64,000 nt of DNA from Caulobacter sp. Root655. GTDB lineage: Bacteria > Pseudomonadota > Alphaproteobacteria > Caulobacterales > Caulobacteraceae. Position 1 is the first letter of the stretch, and the number at the start of each line of letters is the position of its first letter. Under the pieces are notes generated by a model. The model did no database searches. It saw only the letters and a program-made list of their open reading frames with translations, and was not told the DNA's origin. Positions 41,825 through 50,556 of the stretch are shown here, in pieces. The DNA lies in contig NZ_LMHC01000026.1 of NCBI RefSeq assembly GCF_001427665.1, positions 1,044 to 65,043 on the forward strand, in the 5' to 3' direction. A program made the position numbers and the translations under genes.

Positions 41825-41861
41825 TAAAAAACCCGGACCACGCTTTCGCGAGGCCCGGGCT
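41825..41861 (-). terminator. Rho-independent terminator for the third TonB receptor gene
   Basis: On the minus strand CCCGGGCC pairs with GGTCCGGG around a GC-rich inner stem and is followed by TTTTTT. It begins about 28 bases after the receptor stop. Confidence 0.88.
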
Positions 41862-41888
41862 GGAGTGCGGCGGGGGATGATCGCCGAA

Positions 41889-44774
41889 CTAGAACCGCAG
41901 GCGGACGCCCGCGAAGTAGCTGGTTCCGAAATAGCTGGTCTCGCCGTTGCTGCCGGCGACGGGCCGCTGGAACAGCGAGTGGCCGTTGTTGAGGTTGATG
42001 GCCTGGACCTTCAGCTGGACGTTCTGGGTCAGGGCGTACGACCCCGAGAAGTCCAGGTAGCCGGCGGCGTCGGTCACCCGGTTGGGCGCGTTGCCGTTGG
42101 CCTTGAAGTAGTCCGAGCGGTACTTGTAGACGAGGCGGAGCGAGATCTTGTCCTTCTCGTAATAGCCGGTGACGCTGCCCGAGCGCTTGGACAGGCCGTT
42201 GAAGCCGACCGGGTCGGTGAAGTTGGCCAGCGGGTTCAGCGGGTCGATCGCCGACGGGTCGGGGAACTCGAAATCGCTGTCGACCAGGGTCAGGTTGGCC
42301 TGCACGCCGAAGCCGTCGAACGGGGCCGGCAGGAAGGTGAAGGCCTTGTTGACCGTGAACTCGACGCCGAAGATGGTCGAGGGATCGTCGCTGTTGATCT
42401 GCTGGTTGACCGGCACGGTGAAGCTGACGCCGCCGATGACCAGGGTCTCGATCAGCGAGCCCTGGGCGGCGGGAACGGCGGCGGCCTTGAACTTCTTGTA
42501 GAACAGCGCCGCCGTGAAGCTGGTGTCGCGGTCGGGATAATATTCCAGCGACAGGTCGCCGTTCCAGGAGTCCAGGGCCTCGAGGCGGGGATTGCCGCCC
42601 GAGACGCCGCGCAGCGCCGTTTCCACGGTCGTGGCGCCGGAGTCGACGGTGAAGTTGCGACCGGCGCCCATGGCCTCGATGTTCGACCGGGCCATGGCGC
42701 GGTAATAGGCCGCCCGCAGCGAGACGTCGTCGCGCAGCTTGAAGTGGATGTTGGCGCTGGGCAGGACGTTGGTGAACTCGTTGTCGACCCGGATCTGGGC
42801 GAACGAGCCGGGGATCGGCTTGATGGTGATGGTGCCGCTGGCGTTCTCGACGGTGTAGTCGCCGCGATAGCCCAGCGACTTGATGCTGGTCTTGATCACC
42901 CGGACACCGAAATTGCCGGTGATCGGCACGCCGCCCCATTCCGAGCGGAAGTTGGCCATGGCGTAGCCGGCGGTGATCTTCTCGGTGATGTCCAGGTCGC
43001 TCTGGCTGCGCGAGTCGGCGGCCGGGCCCAGGTCATCGACGCCGGTGAAGGCGGCGTAGAGGCACTGGGTGCTGAACTGCGCCCAGTTCTGGACGTTGGT
43101 CCCACCGTCCTTGCCCCAGTCGCGCACCACGGTCGGGATGCGGCACTCGGTGTTGCCCTTGGTGACGTTGGCGGGCAGCACGGTCGCCAGGTTGTTGGTG
43201 TTGCCCAGGTCGGTGATGCGCTGGTGGTCGGAATAGCGCAGGCCCACCTTCACCGACTCGATGAAGCCGTCGCCCAGCTCGTACAGGGCGTCGATGCGGC
43301 CGGCGGCGATCTCGTCGGTGCGGTCGTCCATCTGGCGGTTGGCGAACGCCCCGGTGTTGAAGGCGGCGTAGTTCATCAGGTCGATGGGCGCGCCGGCGGC
43401 ATTGGTGAAGGTCGCCGTCGGGATGTCGCTGTTCTTCTGGTCCATGGTGTAGAGGACGCGGCCGCCGGCCCCGAACGCCGTGCCCGACCGCAGGCGGGTC
43501 GACTTGTTGACCTCGTTGCGGTGGGTCTTGGAGTAGGACAGGTCGGTGGTGATGGTCAGGGCGTCGTTCGGCGTGAACCTGGCCGCGAAGCCGCCGCCGT
43601 CATAGTCTTCCGTGCGGTTGCGGATGGTGCCGGCGATATCCAGGATGCTGTTGCCCGACCAGCGCGACAGGGCGCCGTTCGGTTCCACTTCCAGCGGCGT
43701 GACGCCGCGACGGCCTTCGGCGATCGACAGGTCGTTGCGGTCCTCGAACGACTTGCGGCGCGACAGCTGGACGTCGAGGTTGAAGTCCCAGATGTCGTTG
43801 GGGCGCCATTGCAGGGCGCCGATCAAGGCCTTGCGCTTGTCCTCGGTGATGATCTGGCGGAACGAATAGCTGCTGGTGGCCAGGTAGGTCGGGTTGGCCG
43901 AGCCCGTGACGAAGGCGCAGTTGCCGGCGGTCAGCGAGCTGGGCGTGGCGTTGACCGTGTTGCACGGGACCCAGCTGGTCGAGGTGGCGTAGAAGTCTTC
44001 CGGGGCCGACGAATTGGTCGTGGCGAAGCCGACCGACACGCCGATCTCGCCGATCCTGGTGTCGAAGCGATCGGTGTACGACCCGGCGAACCGGGTTCCG
44101 AACTTGTCCGAACCGCTGACCCGGTCGTTGTACGGCAGGTAGTTGCCGCGCGCCTCGAACTGGAAGCGGCGCTTGCCGTAGTCCAGCGGGCGCAGGGTCT
44201 TCAGCTCGACGACGCCCGAGACGCCGCCTTCGACGAAGTCGGCCTGCTGGCTCTTGTAGACCAGCACGCCGCTGACCAGCTCCGACGGGAACTGTTGGAA
44301 CGACACGGCCCGATCGCCGCTGCCGCTGGACAGTTCGCGGCCGTTCAGGGTGGAGAAGCCGAGGAACGGACCCAGGCCCCGCACCGAGATCTCCGAGGCC
44401 GAGCCCTTGAAGCGGTCCGAGGTCACGCCGGTGATGCGCTCCAGGGTCTCGCCGACCGAGTTGTCGGGGGTGGAGCCGATCTCGTCATTGACCAGGCCGT
44501 CGACGATGACCGTGGACTCGCGCTTGACGGCGATCGAGTTGCGCTGCGTGGCGCGCATTCCGGAGACCACGACCTCGTCGACCTGGTTGTCGGCCGGGGC
44601 GGGTTTGGCGGGCGCGGCCTGGGCCGGGGTCGGGGCGGGGGTGGAGCCGGCGGTGGCGGTCGGGCCTTCCTGGGCCCAGGCCCGCGGCGCCCACAGGGTC
44701 AGCGCGGCGGCGGCCATCAGCAACCCGCGGCGCAGGTCGCGTCGATTTACGTCGAGTGTCCTTGAAACGGTCAT
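41889..44774 (-). CDS. TonB-dependent receptor, Xanthomonas/Caulobacter type
   Basis: 961 aa. Signal peptide with LLMAAAALTLWAPRAWAQ; TonB box DEVVVSGMRATQRNS; then VIVDGLVNDEIGSTPDNSVG and ETLERITGVTSDRFKGSASE, followed by SVRGLGPFLGFSTLNGRELS, the start pattern of the TonB_Xanth_Caulo group, usually induced by carbohydrates. Barrel ends YFAGVRLRF. A LacI-type ACAACGTT site sits about 60 bases before the start, and a second one precedes the DUF1080 gene, suggesting a common sugar regulator. Ends at a clear terminator. Confidence 0.95.
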   Translation of the reverse strand: MTVSRTLDVNRRDLRRGLLMAAAALTLWAPRAWAQEGPTATAGSTPAPTPAQAAPAKPAPADNQVDEVVVSGMRATQRNSIAVKRESTVIVDGLVNDEIGSTPDNSVGETLERITGVTSDRFKGSASEISVRGLGPFLGFSTLNGRELSSGSGDRAVSFQQFPSELVSGVLVYKSQQADFVEGGVSGVVELKTLRPLDYGKRRFQFEARGNYLPYNDRVSGSDKFGTRFAGSYTDRFDTRIGEIGVSVGFATTNSSAPEDFYATSTSWVPCNTVNATPSSLTAGNCAFVTGSANPTYLATSSYSFRQIITEDKRKALIGALQWRPNDIWDFNLDVQLSRRKSFEDRNDLSIAEGRRGVTPLEVEPNGALSRWSGNSILDIAGTIRNRTEDYDGGGFAARFTPNDALTITTDLSYSKTHRNEVNKSTRLRSGTAFGAGGRVLYTMDQKNSDIPTATFTNAAGAPIDLMNYAAFNTGAFANRQMDDRTDEIAAGRIDALYELGDGFIESVKVGLRYSDHQRITDLGNTNNLATVLPANVTKGNTECRIPTVVRDWGKDGGTNVQNWAQFSTQCLYAAFTGVDDLGPAADSRSQSDLDITEKITAGYAMANFRSEWGGVPITGNFGVRVIKTSIKSLGYRGDYTVENASGTITIKPIPGSFAQIRVDNEFTNVLPSANIHFKLRDDVSLRAAYYRAMARSNIEAMGAGRNFTVDSGATTVETALRGVSGGNPRLEALDSWNGDLSLEYYPDRDTSFTAALFYKKFKAAAVPAAQGSLIETLVIGGVSFTVPVNQQINSDDPSTIFGVEFTVNKAFTFLPAPFDGFGVQANLTLVDSDFEFPDPSAIDPLNPLANFTDPVGFNGLSKRSGSVTGYYEKDKISLRLVYKYRSDYFKANGNAPNRVTDAAGYLDFSGSYALTQNVQLKVQAINLNNGHSLFQRPVAGSNGETSYFGTSYFAGVRLRF

Positions 44775-44831
44775 GCCGCCCCTCCCATGGCTGGCCTGAC
44801 GCCCTTGGTCGGGCGGCCTTATGCCGTGGTG

Positions 44832-44845
44832 GTAACAACGTTATC
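44832..44845. promoter_or_regulatory. LacI-type operator candidate before the TonB receptor
   Basis: GTAACAACGTTATC, centred on AACGTT. The same ACAACGTT core with a perfect GACAACGTTGTC palindrome occurs before the DUF1080 gene at 46312. CG-centred palindromes of this size are typical of LacI-family sites. No lacI gene lies in the window. Confidence 0.5.
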
Positions 44846-45068
44846 GCAGATTGGCTAGACCATATGGCGGGGATACGGCGAATTTGGTCAGATCTATCGA
44901 GGTGAGTATTGCGCAAATCGGCCTAGGTAATCGGTTTCCCAAGCGGAAATTGGCTTTCCCACAAGGGGTTGAGGGTGACGTGAAGCGCAGTGGCAACAGT
45001 CCCGCAGCAATTTGGTATGACCAGTTTGGGGGCGCTGGCCGACGCTCGGATTTTCAGGAGGCTGAAGT

Positions 45069-45177
45069 CCTCCCCCTGTGGGGGAGGTGTCGGCGCAGCC
45101 GACGGTGGGGGGAGTTTGCCAATGTGGGATATCTCCCCCCACCGGCGCTTCGCGCCGCCTCCCCCACGGGGGGAGGG
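45069..45177. repeat. Inverted repeat, CCTCCCCCTGTGGGGGAGG type
   Basis: Composite: CCTCCCCCTGTGGGGGAGG self-hairpin plus GGTGGGGGGAG, then the complementary CTCCCCCCACCGG and a GCGCTTCGCGC hairpin. The same pieces recur in the recA-alaS gap at 57704. Confidence 0.75.
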
Positions 45178-45208
45178 CTATCGCCTATGGGTTCGCTCTG
45201 AAAAGGCT

Positions 45209-45317
45209 GTCATCCCGGACAAGCTCGGCGAAGCCGGGCGCAGATCCGGGACCGCCGGAAGCGCCGAGTTCACGCGTCGGTCCCGGATCTTCGCGCTGCG
45301 CGCTCGTCCGGGATGAC
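45209..45317. repeat. Inverted repeat, GTCATCCCGGAC type
   Basis: Perfect 12-base arms 45209-45220 and 45306-45317 with an inner GATCCGGGACC/GGTCCCGGATC pairing. GTCATCCCGG ends are shared with the element at 28127. Confidence 0.8.
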
Positions 45318-45380
45318 AACCGTTTTTGGTCATATGCGATAGGCCCTCCCCCACGGGGGACGACCTGCAAAAGACTGAAT

Positions 45381-46265
45381 CTACTTCGCCACGATCTTCG
45401 GCAGGGCCGTGATCGGCTCCAGGACGATGTCGCGGAAGAAGGTCTCGGCCCCTTCCGACTGCAACTGGATCGCGCCGTGGGTCAGGGGCAGGGCGGGGCC
45501 GCCCTCCACGCCGTCGGCGTCGGTCGACCGCATGTCGCGAACTTCCATCACCGGCACGCCGTTGACCACGTGGATGGCCCGGTCGCCCAGCACGTAGAGG
45601 TCCAGGGTGTTCCATTCACCGGCCGGCTTCTCGGCGTCGCGGGCGGCCTCGACGTTCCAGTTCGGCGTGGCGACGGTGACGTCGCGCCCGACGGTCGAGA
45701 ACCGCAGCTTCGGGGCGATCAGACTCGGGTCATCGACGGCCTTGACCTGGGCGCTGACGGCGTCGCCGACCCGCACGACCATGCCGGTCGAGCCCTGCAT
45801 GATCTCGAACTCGACCGCCCGGCTCCAGGTGCCGAACACCGCGCCGAGCGGGCCATGCGAGTGGTAGAGCAGGCCGTTGTTGGGCGGCAGGGTCTGGCGC
45901 GGCGCCCAGCGGCCGGGGCCCCACTTGTACTGCAGGCGCAGATGGTAGTCGCGGAAGTCGCCCTTGTGGACCAGGCTGCCCCAGGTCTTGCCGCTGACAT
46001 AGAGGGCGGGCCGGCCGTCCTCGGTCGCCACCTTGAAGATCTCGGCGCTCAGAGCTGTCGCGCCGATCGGGGCGACGGCGGGGCGGGTGTAGGTCAGGGC
46101 CGGGTCGGCATAGCCCAGCCAGGCGTCCCAATTCTTCAGGTCCTTGCCGTCGAACAGCACCACGGCCGGACCGGTCGCCTTGGGGACATCGGTCAGCACC
46201 AGGGTCTCGGCGAGGGCGGGCGTGGCGGCGGCGAGCGCCAGGGCGACAGCCAGGGTCTTGAACAT
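45381..46265 (-). CDS. DUF1080 (3-keto-disaccharide hydrolase-like) secreted protein
   Basis: 294 aa. Signal peptide MFKTLAVALALAAATPALAE, then a jelly-roll domain: AVVLFDGKDLKNWDAW, YHLRLQYKWGPGRW, NNGLLYHSHG, GEWNTLDLYVLGDRAIHVVN and GAIQLQSEGAETFFRDIVLE. DUF1080 proteins resemble concanavalin-like glycan-binding folds, and some cleave 3-keto sugars. GGAGG precedes ATG 46265; a longer frame is rejected. The GACAACGTTGTC operator candidate 47 bases upstream matches that of the TonB receptor. Confidence 0.9.
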   Translation of the reverse strand: MFKTLAVALALAAATPALAETLVLTDVPKATGPAVVLFDGKDLKNWDAWLGYADPALTYTRPAVAPIGATALSAEIFKVATEDGRPALYVSGKTWGSLVHKGDFRDYHLRLQYKWGPGRWAPRQTLPPNNGLLYHSHGPLGAVFGTWSRAVEFEIMQGSTGMVVRVGDAVSAQVKAVDDPSLIAPKLRFSTVGRDVTVATPNWNVEAARDAEKPAGEWNTLDLYVLGDRAIHVVNGVPVMEVRDMRSTDADGVEGGPALPLTHGAIQLQSEGAETFFRDIVLEPITALPKIVAK

Positions 46266-46311
46266 GTTTCCTCCACGGCGCGTTGGTCGGCGGCCCGGCG
46301 GGAGACTAGCT

Positions 46312-46323
46312 GACAACGTTGTC
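46312..46323. promoter_or_regulatory. LacI-type operator candidate before the DUF1080 gene
   Basis: Perfect 12-base palindrome GACAACGTTGTC, 47 bases upstream of the DUF1080 ATG. Shares ACAACGTT with the site before the TonB receptor. Confidence 0.6.
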
Positions 46324-46422
46324 TCTTCAAGCGCGGCATGGTCGTAGACAGGGCGCGAGGCCAGGGGGCTTGGCGGAGCTCAAACAACCGTTAGACTTCG
46401 CGGCTCAACGAGAGGACGTCCC

Positions 46423-47319
46423 ATGCCCAAGGCTCCCGCGAACGGTATCGAGATCGAGTACGAAACCTTCGGTCCCGAGACCGGCGAACCCTTGCTGCTG
46501 ATCATGGGCCTGGGCCAGCAACTGACCCGCTGGCCGGTGTCGCTGATCGACCGGCTGGTCGACGAAGGCTTCCGGGTCGTCCGCTTCGACAACCGCGACA
46601 TCGGCCTGTCGACCGGCTTCGACCAGGTCGTCACGCCCGACCTGCCGACCGTGTTCGGGGCGCTGGCCAACGGCCAGGATCCAGGCGCGCCCTACCTGTT
46701 GGCCGACATGGCCGACGACGCGGCCGGCCTGCTGGACGCCCTGGGGATCGCGCGGGCCCACGTGGCCGGCGTGTCGATGGGCGGCATGATCGGCCAGATG
46801 CTGGCCGCCCGCCATCCGGAGAAGGTGCTGTCGCTGGTCTCGGTGATGTCGACCACCGGCAACCCGGCCGTGCCGCCGGCCTCGCCCGAGGCCCAGGCGG
46901 TGCTGTTCGCGCGGCCCGCGGCCACCGACCTCGACAGCCTGACCGAGCACGCGCTGAAGGCCCAGATCGCCATCCAGAGCCCGGCCTGGCCGGTCGATCC
47001 GCGGACCGAGCGGCCGTTGCTGCGGGCGGCGATCCAGCGCGCCTACCATCCGGCCGGCGTGCTGCGCCAGATGATCGCCGTCATCGCCTCGGGCGATCGG
47101 CGCGAGGCGTTGAAGACCATCGCCGCCCCGACCGTGGTGCTGCACGGCGCCGACGATCCGCTAGTGCGGGTCGAGGGCGGCCAGGACACCGCCGCGACCA
47201 TCCCGGGGGCCGAGCTGCGGATCATCGACGGCATGGGCCACGACTTGCCGGCGGCCGTCCACGACGCCTTCATCGATGCGGTGAACACGGCGGCGGCGCG
47301 GGCGCGGCAGCTGGCTTAG
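46423..47319 (+). CDS. Alpha/beta hydrolase
   Basis: 298 aa. Oxyanion region LLLIMGLGQQLTRWP, FDNRDIGLSTGF, nucleophile elbow VAGVSMGGMIGQ with Ser in GVSMGG, acid region LHGADDPLVRVEGG and catalytic His in DGMGHDLP. Complete triad. Resembles the esterase/aclacinomycin-methylesterase-like branch; substrate not predictable. Divergent from the DUF1080 gene, so the operator at 46312 could affect both. Confidence 0.92.
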   Translation: MPKAPANGIEIEYETFGPETGEPLLLIMGLGQQLTRWPVSLIDRLVDEGFRVVRFDNRDIGLSTGFDQVVTPDLPTVFGALANGQDPGAPYLLADMADDAAGLLDALGIARAHVAGVSMGGMIGQMLAARHPEKVLSLVSVMSTTGNPAVPPASPEAQAVLFARPAATDLDSLTEHALKAQIAIQSPAWPVDPRTERPLLRAAIQRAYHPAGVLRQMIAVIASGDRREALKTIAAPTVVLHGADDPLVRVEGGQDTAATIPGAELRIIDGMGHDLPAAVHDAFIDAVNTAAARARQLA

Positions 47320-47432
47320 GGTCTGGCGCGACGCGGTTGCTCTGGGTCCCGGCCTTCCGCTTCGTTGCGGTCGGGATGACAACAGTGGGGTGGGGGTCAA
47401 TTGGACCCAGTCCCTAAGACCGGACGGCCAGG

Positions 47433-47912
47433 TCAGGGCTCCGGTTCCGGCCGGCGTCGGCCGATCGCGGTCCGAGTCGCCTGGTCGGGCGCCGCCGCGG
47501 GATCGCGGCGGAAGCGTACGACGATCTCCACGCTGTCCGGCCGTTCGTCCAGGGCTTGGCGGACCATGACGAGCAGGGTTTCGGTCGAGACGTGCAGATC
47601 CACGATCTGCGCCGATTCTTCGTAGATCATGTGGGAATGCGGTTCGGGCACGGTGTCGAAGACCAGCTCGGTCGTCGTCGTGGGCAGCCGGCCGACCAGC
47701 CCATGGTCGGCGAGGGTTTCAAGGTGGTGAGCGAGCTCGGTCTGCGTCATCGCCAGTCCCGCCTCGGCGGCCATGTCCGCCACCTCCGCCAGGGTGAGAT
47801 GCGTCTCCGGCGCGGCCCGCAACTGCGCGAGCAGACGCGGCAGCACGCCGTGGCCGGGCAGGCCGGCACGGCGCAGTTCCTCCCGAAACACGGCTTCCAC
47901 CGCGTGGGACAT
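47433..47912 (-). CDS. Atypical Fur-family regulator
   Basis: 159 aa. N-terminal winged helix with LTLAEVADMAAEAGLAMTQTEL, C-terminal Fur dimerisation part VFDTVPEPHSHMIYEESAQIVDLH. Metal ligands H92, H94 and H107 are in place, but the two structural CxxC pairs of Fur/PerR are absent; the place of the first is taken by YEES. This is the Irr/alpha-Fur-like pattern. GGAGG precedes ATG 47912. It lies 117 bases after katG on the same strand, like furA-katG units, so it may respond to metal or peroxide and regulate katG. Confidence 0.88.
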   Translation of the reverse strand: MSHAVEAVFREELRRAGLPGHGVLPRLLAQLRAAPETHLTLAEVADMAAEAGLAMTQTELAHHLETLADHGLVGRLPTTTTELVFDTVPEPHSHMIYEESAQIVDLHVSTETLLVMVRQALDERPDSVEIVVRFRRDPAAAPDQATRTAIGRRRPEPEP

Positions 47913-48029
47913 CTGACGTCCTCCCAGGGCGCCGGGACGGTCGCGGTCGTGCATCGCCGCGATCTGATCCCGACCTTGAAGTGTGGACGCGGCTGGGTTT
48001 CAGCCGCGTCCGGTCGTCTTTCCCCCTAA

Positions 48030-50240
48030 TCAGGTGAGGTCGAAGCGGTCCGAGTTCATTACCTTGGTCCAGGCCGCCACGAAGGCGTCCACGAACGCGC
48101 CTTGCGAGTCGGACTGGGCGTAGGCCTCGGCCAGGGCCCGAAGTTGCGAGTTCGACCCGAAGATCAGGTCGGCGCGCGTGGCGGTCCACTTCGGTTGACC
48201 GGTCGCCCGGTCGCGGCCCTCGAACTCGGCTTCCTCGTCCGAGGTCGCCGTCCACGCCGTGCGCATGTCGACCAGGTTGACGAAGAAGTCGTTGGTCAGG
48301 ACGCCCGGCCGCTGGGTGAAGACGCCATGCGGCGACTGGTCGGTATTGGCGCCCAGCACCCGCAGACCGCCGACCAGCACCGTCATCTCTGGCGCGGTCA
48401 AGGTCAGAAGTTGCGCCCGGTCGACCAGCAGCTCTTCGGCCGTCAGGGGCGAGTCCGTGTTCAGGTAGTTGCGGAACCCGTCGGCCTTCGGTTCGAGCAC
48501 CGCGAAGGACGCCACGTCGGTCTGCTCCTGCGAGGCGTCGGCCCGGCCCGGCGTGAACGGGACCTCGACGTCATGGCCGGCGGCCTTGGCGGCCTGTTCG
48601 ACGGCGGCGGAACCGGCCAGCACGATCAGGTCGGCCAGCGACACTTTCTTGCCGCCGGTCTGGCCCGCGTTGAACGCCGACCGGACGCCTTCGAGGGCGG
48701 ACAGCACGGTCGCCAACTGGGCGGGCTGGTTGACCGCCCAGTCCTTCTGCGGGGCCAGGCGGATGCGGGCGCCGTTCGCCCCGCCGCGCTTGTCGGAGCC
48801 ACGGAAGGTCGAGGCCGAGGCCCAGGCGGTCGCGACCAATTGCGGGACGGTCAGCCCCGACGCCAGGATCTTGGCCTTCAGGTCGGCGATGTCCCGCGCG
48901 TCGATCAGCGGGTGATCGACGGCCGGCAGCGGGTCCTGCCAGATCAGCTCTTCCTTTGGCACCAGCGGGCCGCGATAGCGGGCCAGAGGGCCCATATCGC
49001 GGTGGGTCAGCTTGAACCAGGCGCGGGCGAAGGCGTCCTTGAGCTGGTCCGGGTTCTCGTGGAACCGCTTGGAGATCGGCCCGTAGATCGGGTCGAGCCG
49101 CAGGGCGAGGTCCGTCGTCAGCATCATCGGCGGATGTTGCTTGGACGGGTCGTGGGCGTCGGGCGCCAGGGGGCCGGCCCCTGGATTCTTCGGCGTCCAC
49201 TGATAGGCGCCGGCCGGGCTCTTGGTCAGTTCCCACTCGTGCCCGAACAGGGTGTCGAAGAAGCCGTTGTCCCAGGTGGTCGGGTTCGGAGTCCAGGCGC
49301 CTTCCAGACCGCTGGTGATGGCGTCGCCGCCCCGGCCGCTGCCGAAGCTGTTCTTCCAGCCCAGGCCCTGCTCGACGATGCCGGCCCCTTCGGGCTCGGC
49401 CCCGACCAGCGCCGCGTCGCCCGCGCCGTGGGCCTTGCCGAAGGTGTGGCCGCCGGCGATCAGGGCGACCGTCTCCTCGTCGTTCATGGCCATGCGCGCG
49501 AAGGTTTCGCGGATGTCGTGCGCCGCCGCCAGCGGATCAGGCTTGCCGTTCGGCCCCTCCGGATTGACGTAGATCAAGCCCATCTGAACGGCGGCCAGCG
49601 GCTTGTCGAGCTCGCGCTCGCCCTGGTAGCGCGCGTCGCCCAGCCAGGTGTCTTCCGCGCCCCAGTGGACGTCTTCCTCGGGTTCCCAGACGTCCTCGCG
49701 GCCGAAGCCGAAGCCGAAGGTCTTGAACCCCATGGTCTCCATGCCGACGTCGGCGGCCAGGATCATCAGGTCGGCCCAGGAGATCTGGTTGCCGTACTTC
49801 TGCTTGATCGGCCACAGCAGGCGGCGCGCCTTGTCCAGGTTGCCGTTGTCCGGCCAGCTGTTCAGCGGCGCGAAGCGCTGGGTGCCCGAGCCCGCTCCGC
49901 CGCGACCGTCACCGATGCGATAGGTGCCGGCGCTGTGCCAGGCCATGCGGATGAACAACGGACCGTAGTGGCCATAGTCGGCCGGCCACCAGTCCTGGGA
50001 GTCGGTCTGCAGCGCCCGCAGGTCCTTCTTCAGGGCCTCGACATCCAGTTTTTCGAGCTGCTTGGCGTAGCTGAACGCCGGCGACATCGGGCTGGAGAGC
50101 GCCGAATTCTGGTGGAGGATCTTCAGGTTCAGCTGGTTGGGCCACCAGTCGCGGTTCGATCGTCCGCCGAAGCTGGTGTGGAACCGGACGCCGTGCTTCA
50201 GCGGGCACTTGGTTGTGGGTTCGACAAGATCGCCGTCCAT
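48030..50240 (-). CDS. katG: Catalase-peroxidase
   Basis: 736 aa. Distal site R98, W101, H102 (RMAWHSAGTYR), proximal haem ligand H265 in GGHTFGKAHG, and the Trp-Tyr-Met adduct residues W101, Y224 (IYVNPEG) and M250 (FARMAMNDEE) at the family's exact spacing, so catalase activity should be intact. Both domains present; the C-terminal one ends before RFDLT. Cytosolic H2O2 removal. Start at ATG 50240 with GGAG; the long frame upstream is not protein-like. Divergent from oxyR, downstream Fur-family gene. Confidence 0.96.
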   Translation of the reverse strand: MDGDLVEPTTKCPLKHGVRFHTSFGGRSNRDWWPNQLNLKILHQNSALSSPMSPAFSYAKQLEKLDVEALKKDLRALQTDSQDWWPADYGHYGPLFIRMAWHSAGTYRIGDGRGGAGSGTQRFAPLNSWPDNGNLDKARRLLWPIKQKYGNQISWADLMILAADVGMETMGFKTFGFGFGREDVWEPEEDVHWGAEDTWLGDARYQGERELDKPLAAVQMGLIYVNPEGPNGKPDPLAAAHDIRETFARMAMNDEETVALIAGGHTFGKAHGAGDAALVGAEPEGAGIVEQGLGWKNSFGSGRGGDAITSGLEGAWTPNPTTWDNGFFDTLFGHEWELTKSPAGAYQWTPKNPGAGPLAPDAHDPSKQHPPMMLTTDLALRLDPIYGPISKRFHENPDQLKDAFARAWFKLTHRDMGPLARYRGPLVPKEELIWQDPLPAVDHPLIDARDIADLKAKILASGLTVPQLVATAWASASTFRGSDKRGGANGARIRLAPQKDWAVNQPAQLATVLSALEGVRSAFNAGQTGGKKVSLADLIVLAGSAAVEQAAKAAGHDVEVPFTPGRADASQEQTDVASFAVLEPKADGFRNYLNTDSPLTAEELLVDRAQLLTLTAPEMTVLVGGLRVLGANTDQSPHGVFTQRPGVLTNDFFVNLVDMRTAWTATSDEEAEFEGRDRATGQPKWTATRADLIFGSNSQLRALAEAYAQSDSQGAFVDAFVAAWTKVMNSDRFDLT

Positions 50241-50556
50241 CTTCGTCTCCGATCGTGGTTGCCTTGATTGACGTGGTCCCTGAGTGGAGACCCTGAAACT
50301 TCCGGAAGAAGAGCACGCTTCCTGGCGGTGGGGTAGGAGCGCTGGCCTGGGGCCAGCCTCCACCGCGCCGCTTTTCGTGTCGCCGGTGACTGGCGCGCTG
50401 GAGGTTCTGGTCGGGCCTTGGCTCCTGCCGTTTCTCCCTCGCGGCGCTCTCCGCTGGATCGCCGCGTTCAGTCTTTGCCCATTCCGACGATAATGAGAAG
50501 CGCCAAAACTCAATGGATGCGATAGGCTTGGCCTATGATGAAAGCGGGCTGACCAG
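50241..50556. other. 316-bp katG-oxyR intergenic region
   Basis: No gene. Holds the ATAG-N7-CTAT site at 50522-50536 near oxyR and is the likely place of both divergent promoters. I did not find a second perfect OxyR half-site; CAAT at 50511-50514, 7 bases before ATAG, is one base from the CTAT needed. Confidence 0.6.
50522..50536. promoter_or_regulatory. OxyR-type binding site
   Basis: ATAG-GCTTGGC-CTAT, an exact ATAG-N7-CTAT half of the OxyR consensus, 20 bases before the oxyR ATG. Fits autoregulation, and long-range control of katG across the shared region. Confidence 0.65.

Larger units (their letters stand above)
44775..45380. other. 606-bp intergenic region with a regulator site and two repeats
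   Basis: Contains the operator-like site at 44832-44845 and two intergenic repeats (45069-45177, 45209-45317). Nothing in it looks protein-coding. Confidence 0.7.

Noticed and set aside
41865..44765. Long plus-strand ORF (966 codons) opposite the third TonB receptor gene
   Set aside because: It is a shadow frame of high-GC coding DNA: low-complexity G/A/R/D/V-rich product with no motifs, while the opposite strand codes an intact receptor. The same holds for other long antisense frames (for example opposite the second receptor and opposite the DAHP synthase and acyl-CoA synthetase genes).
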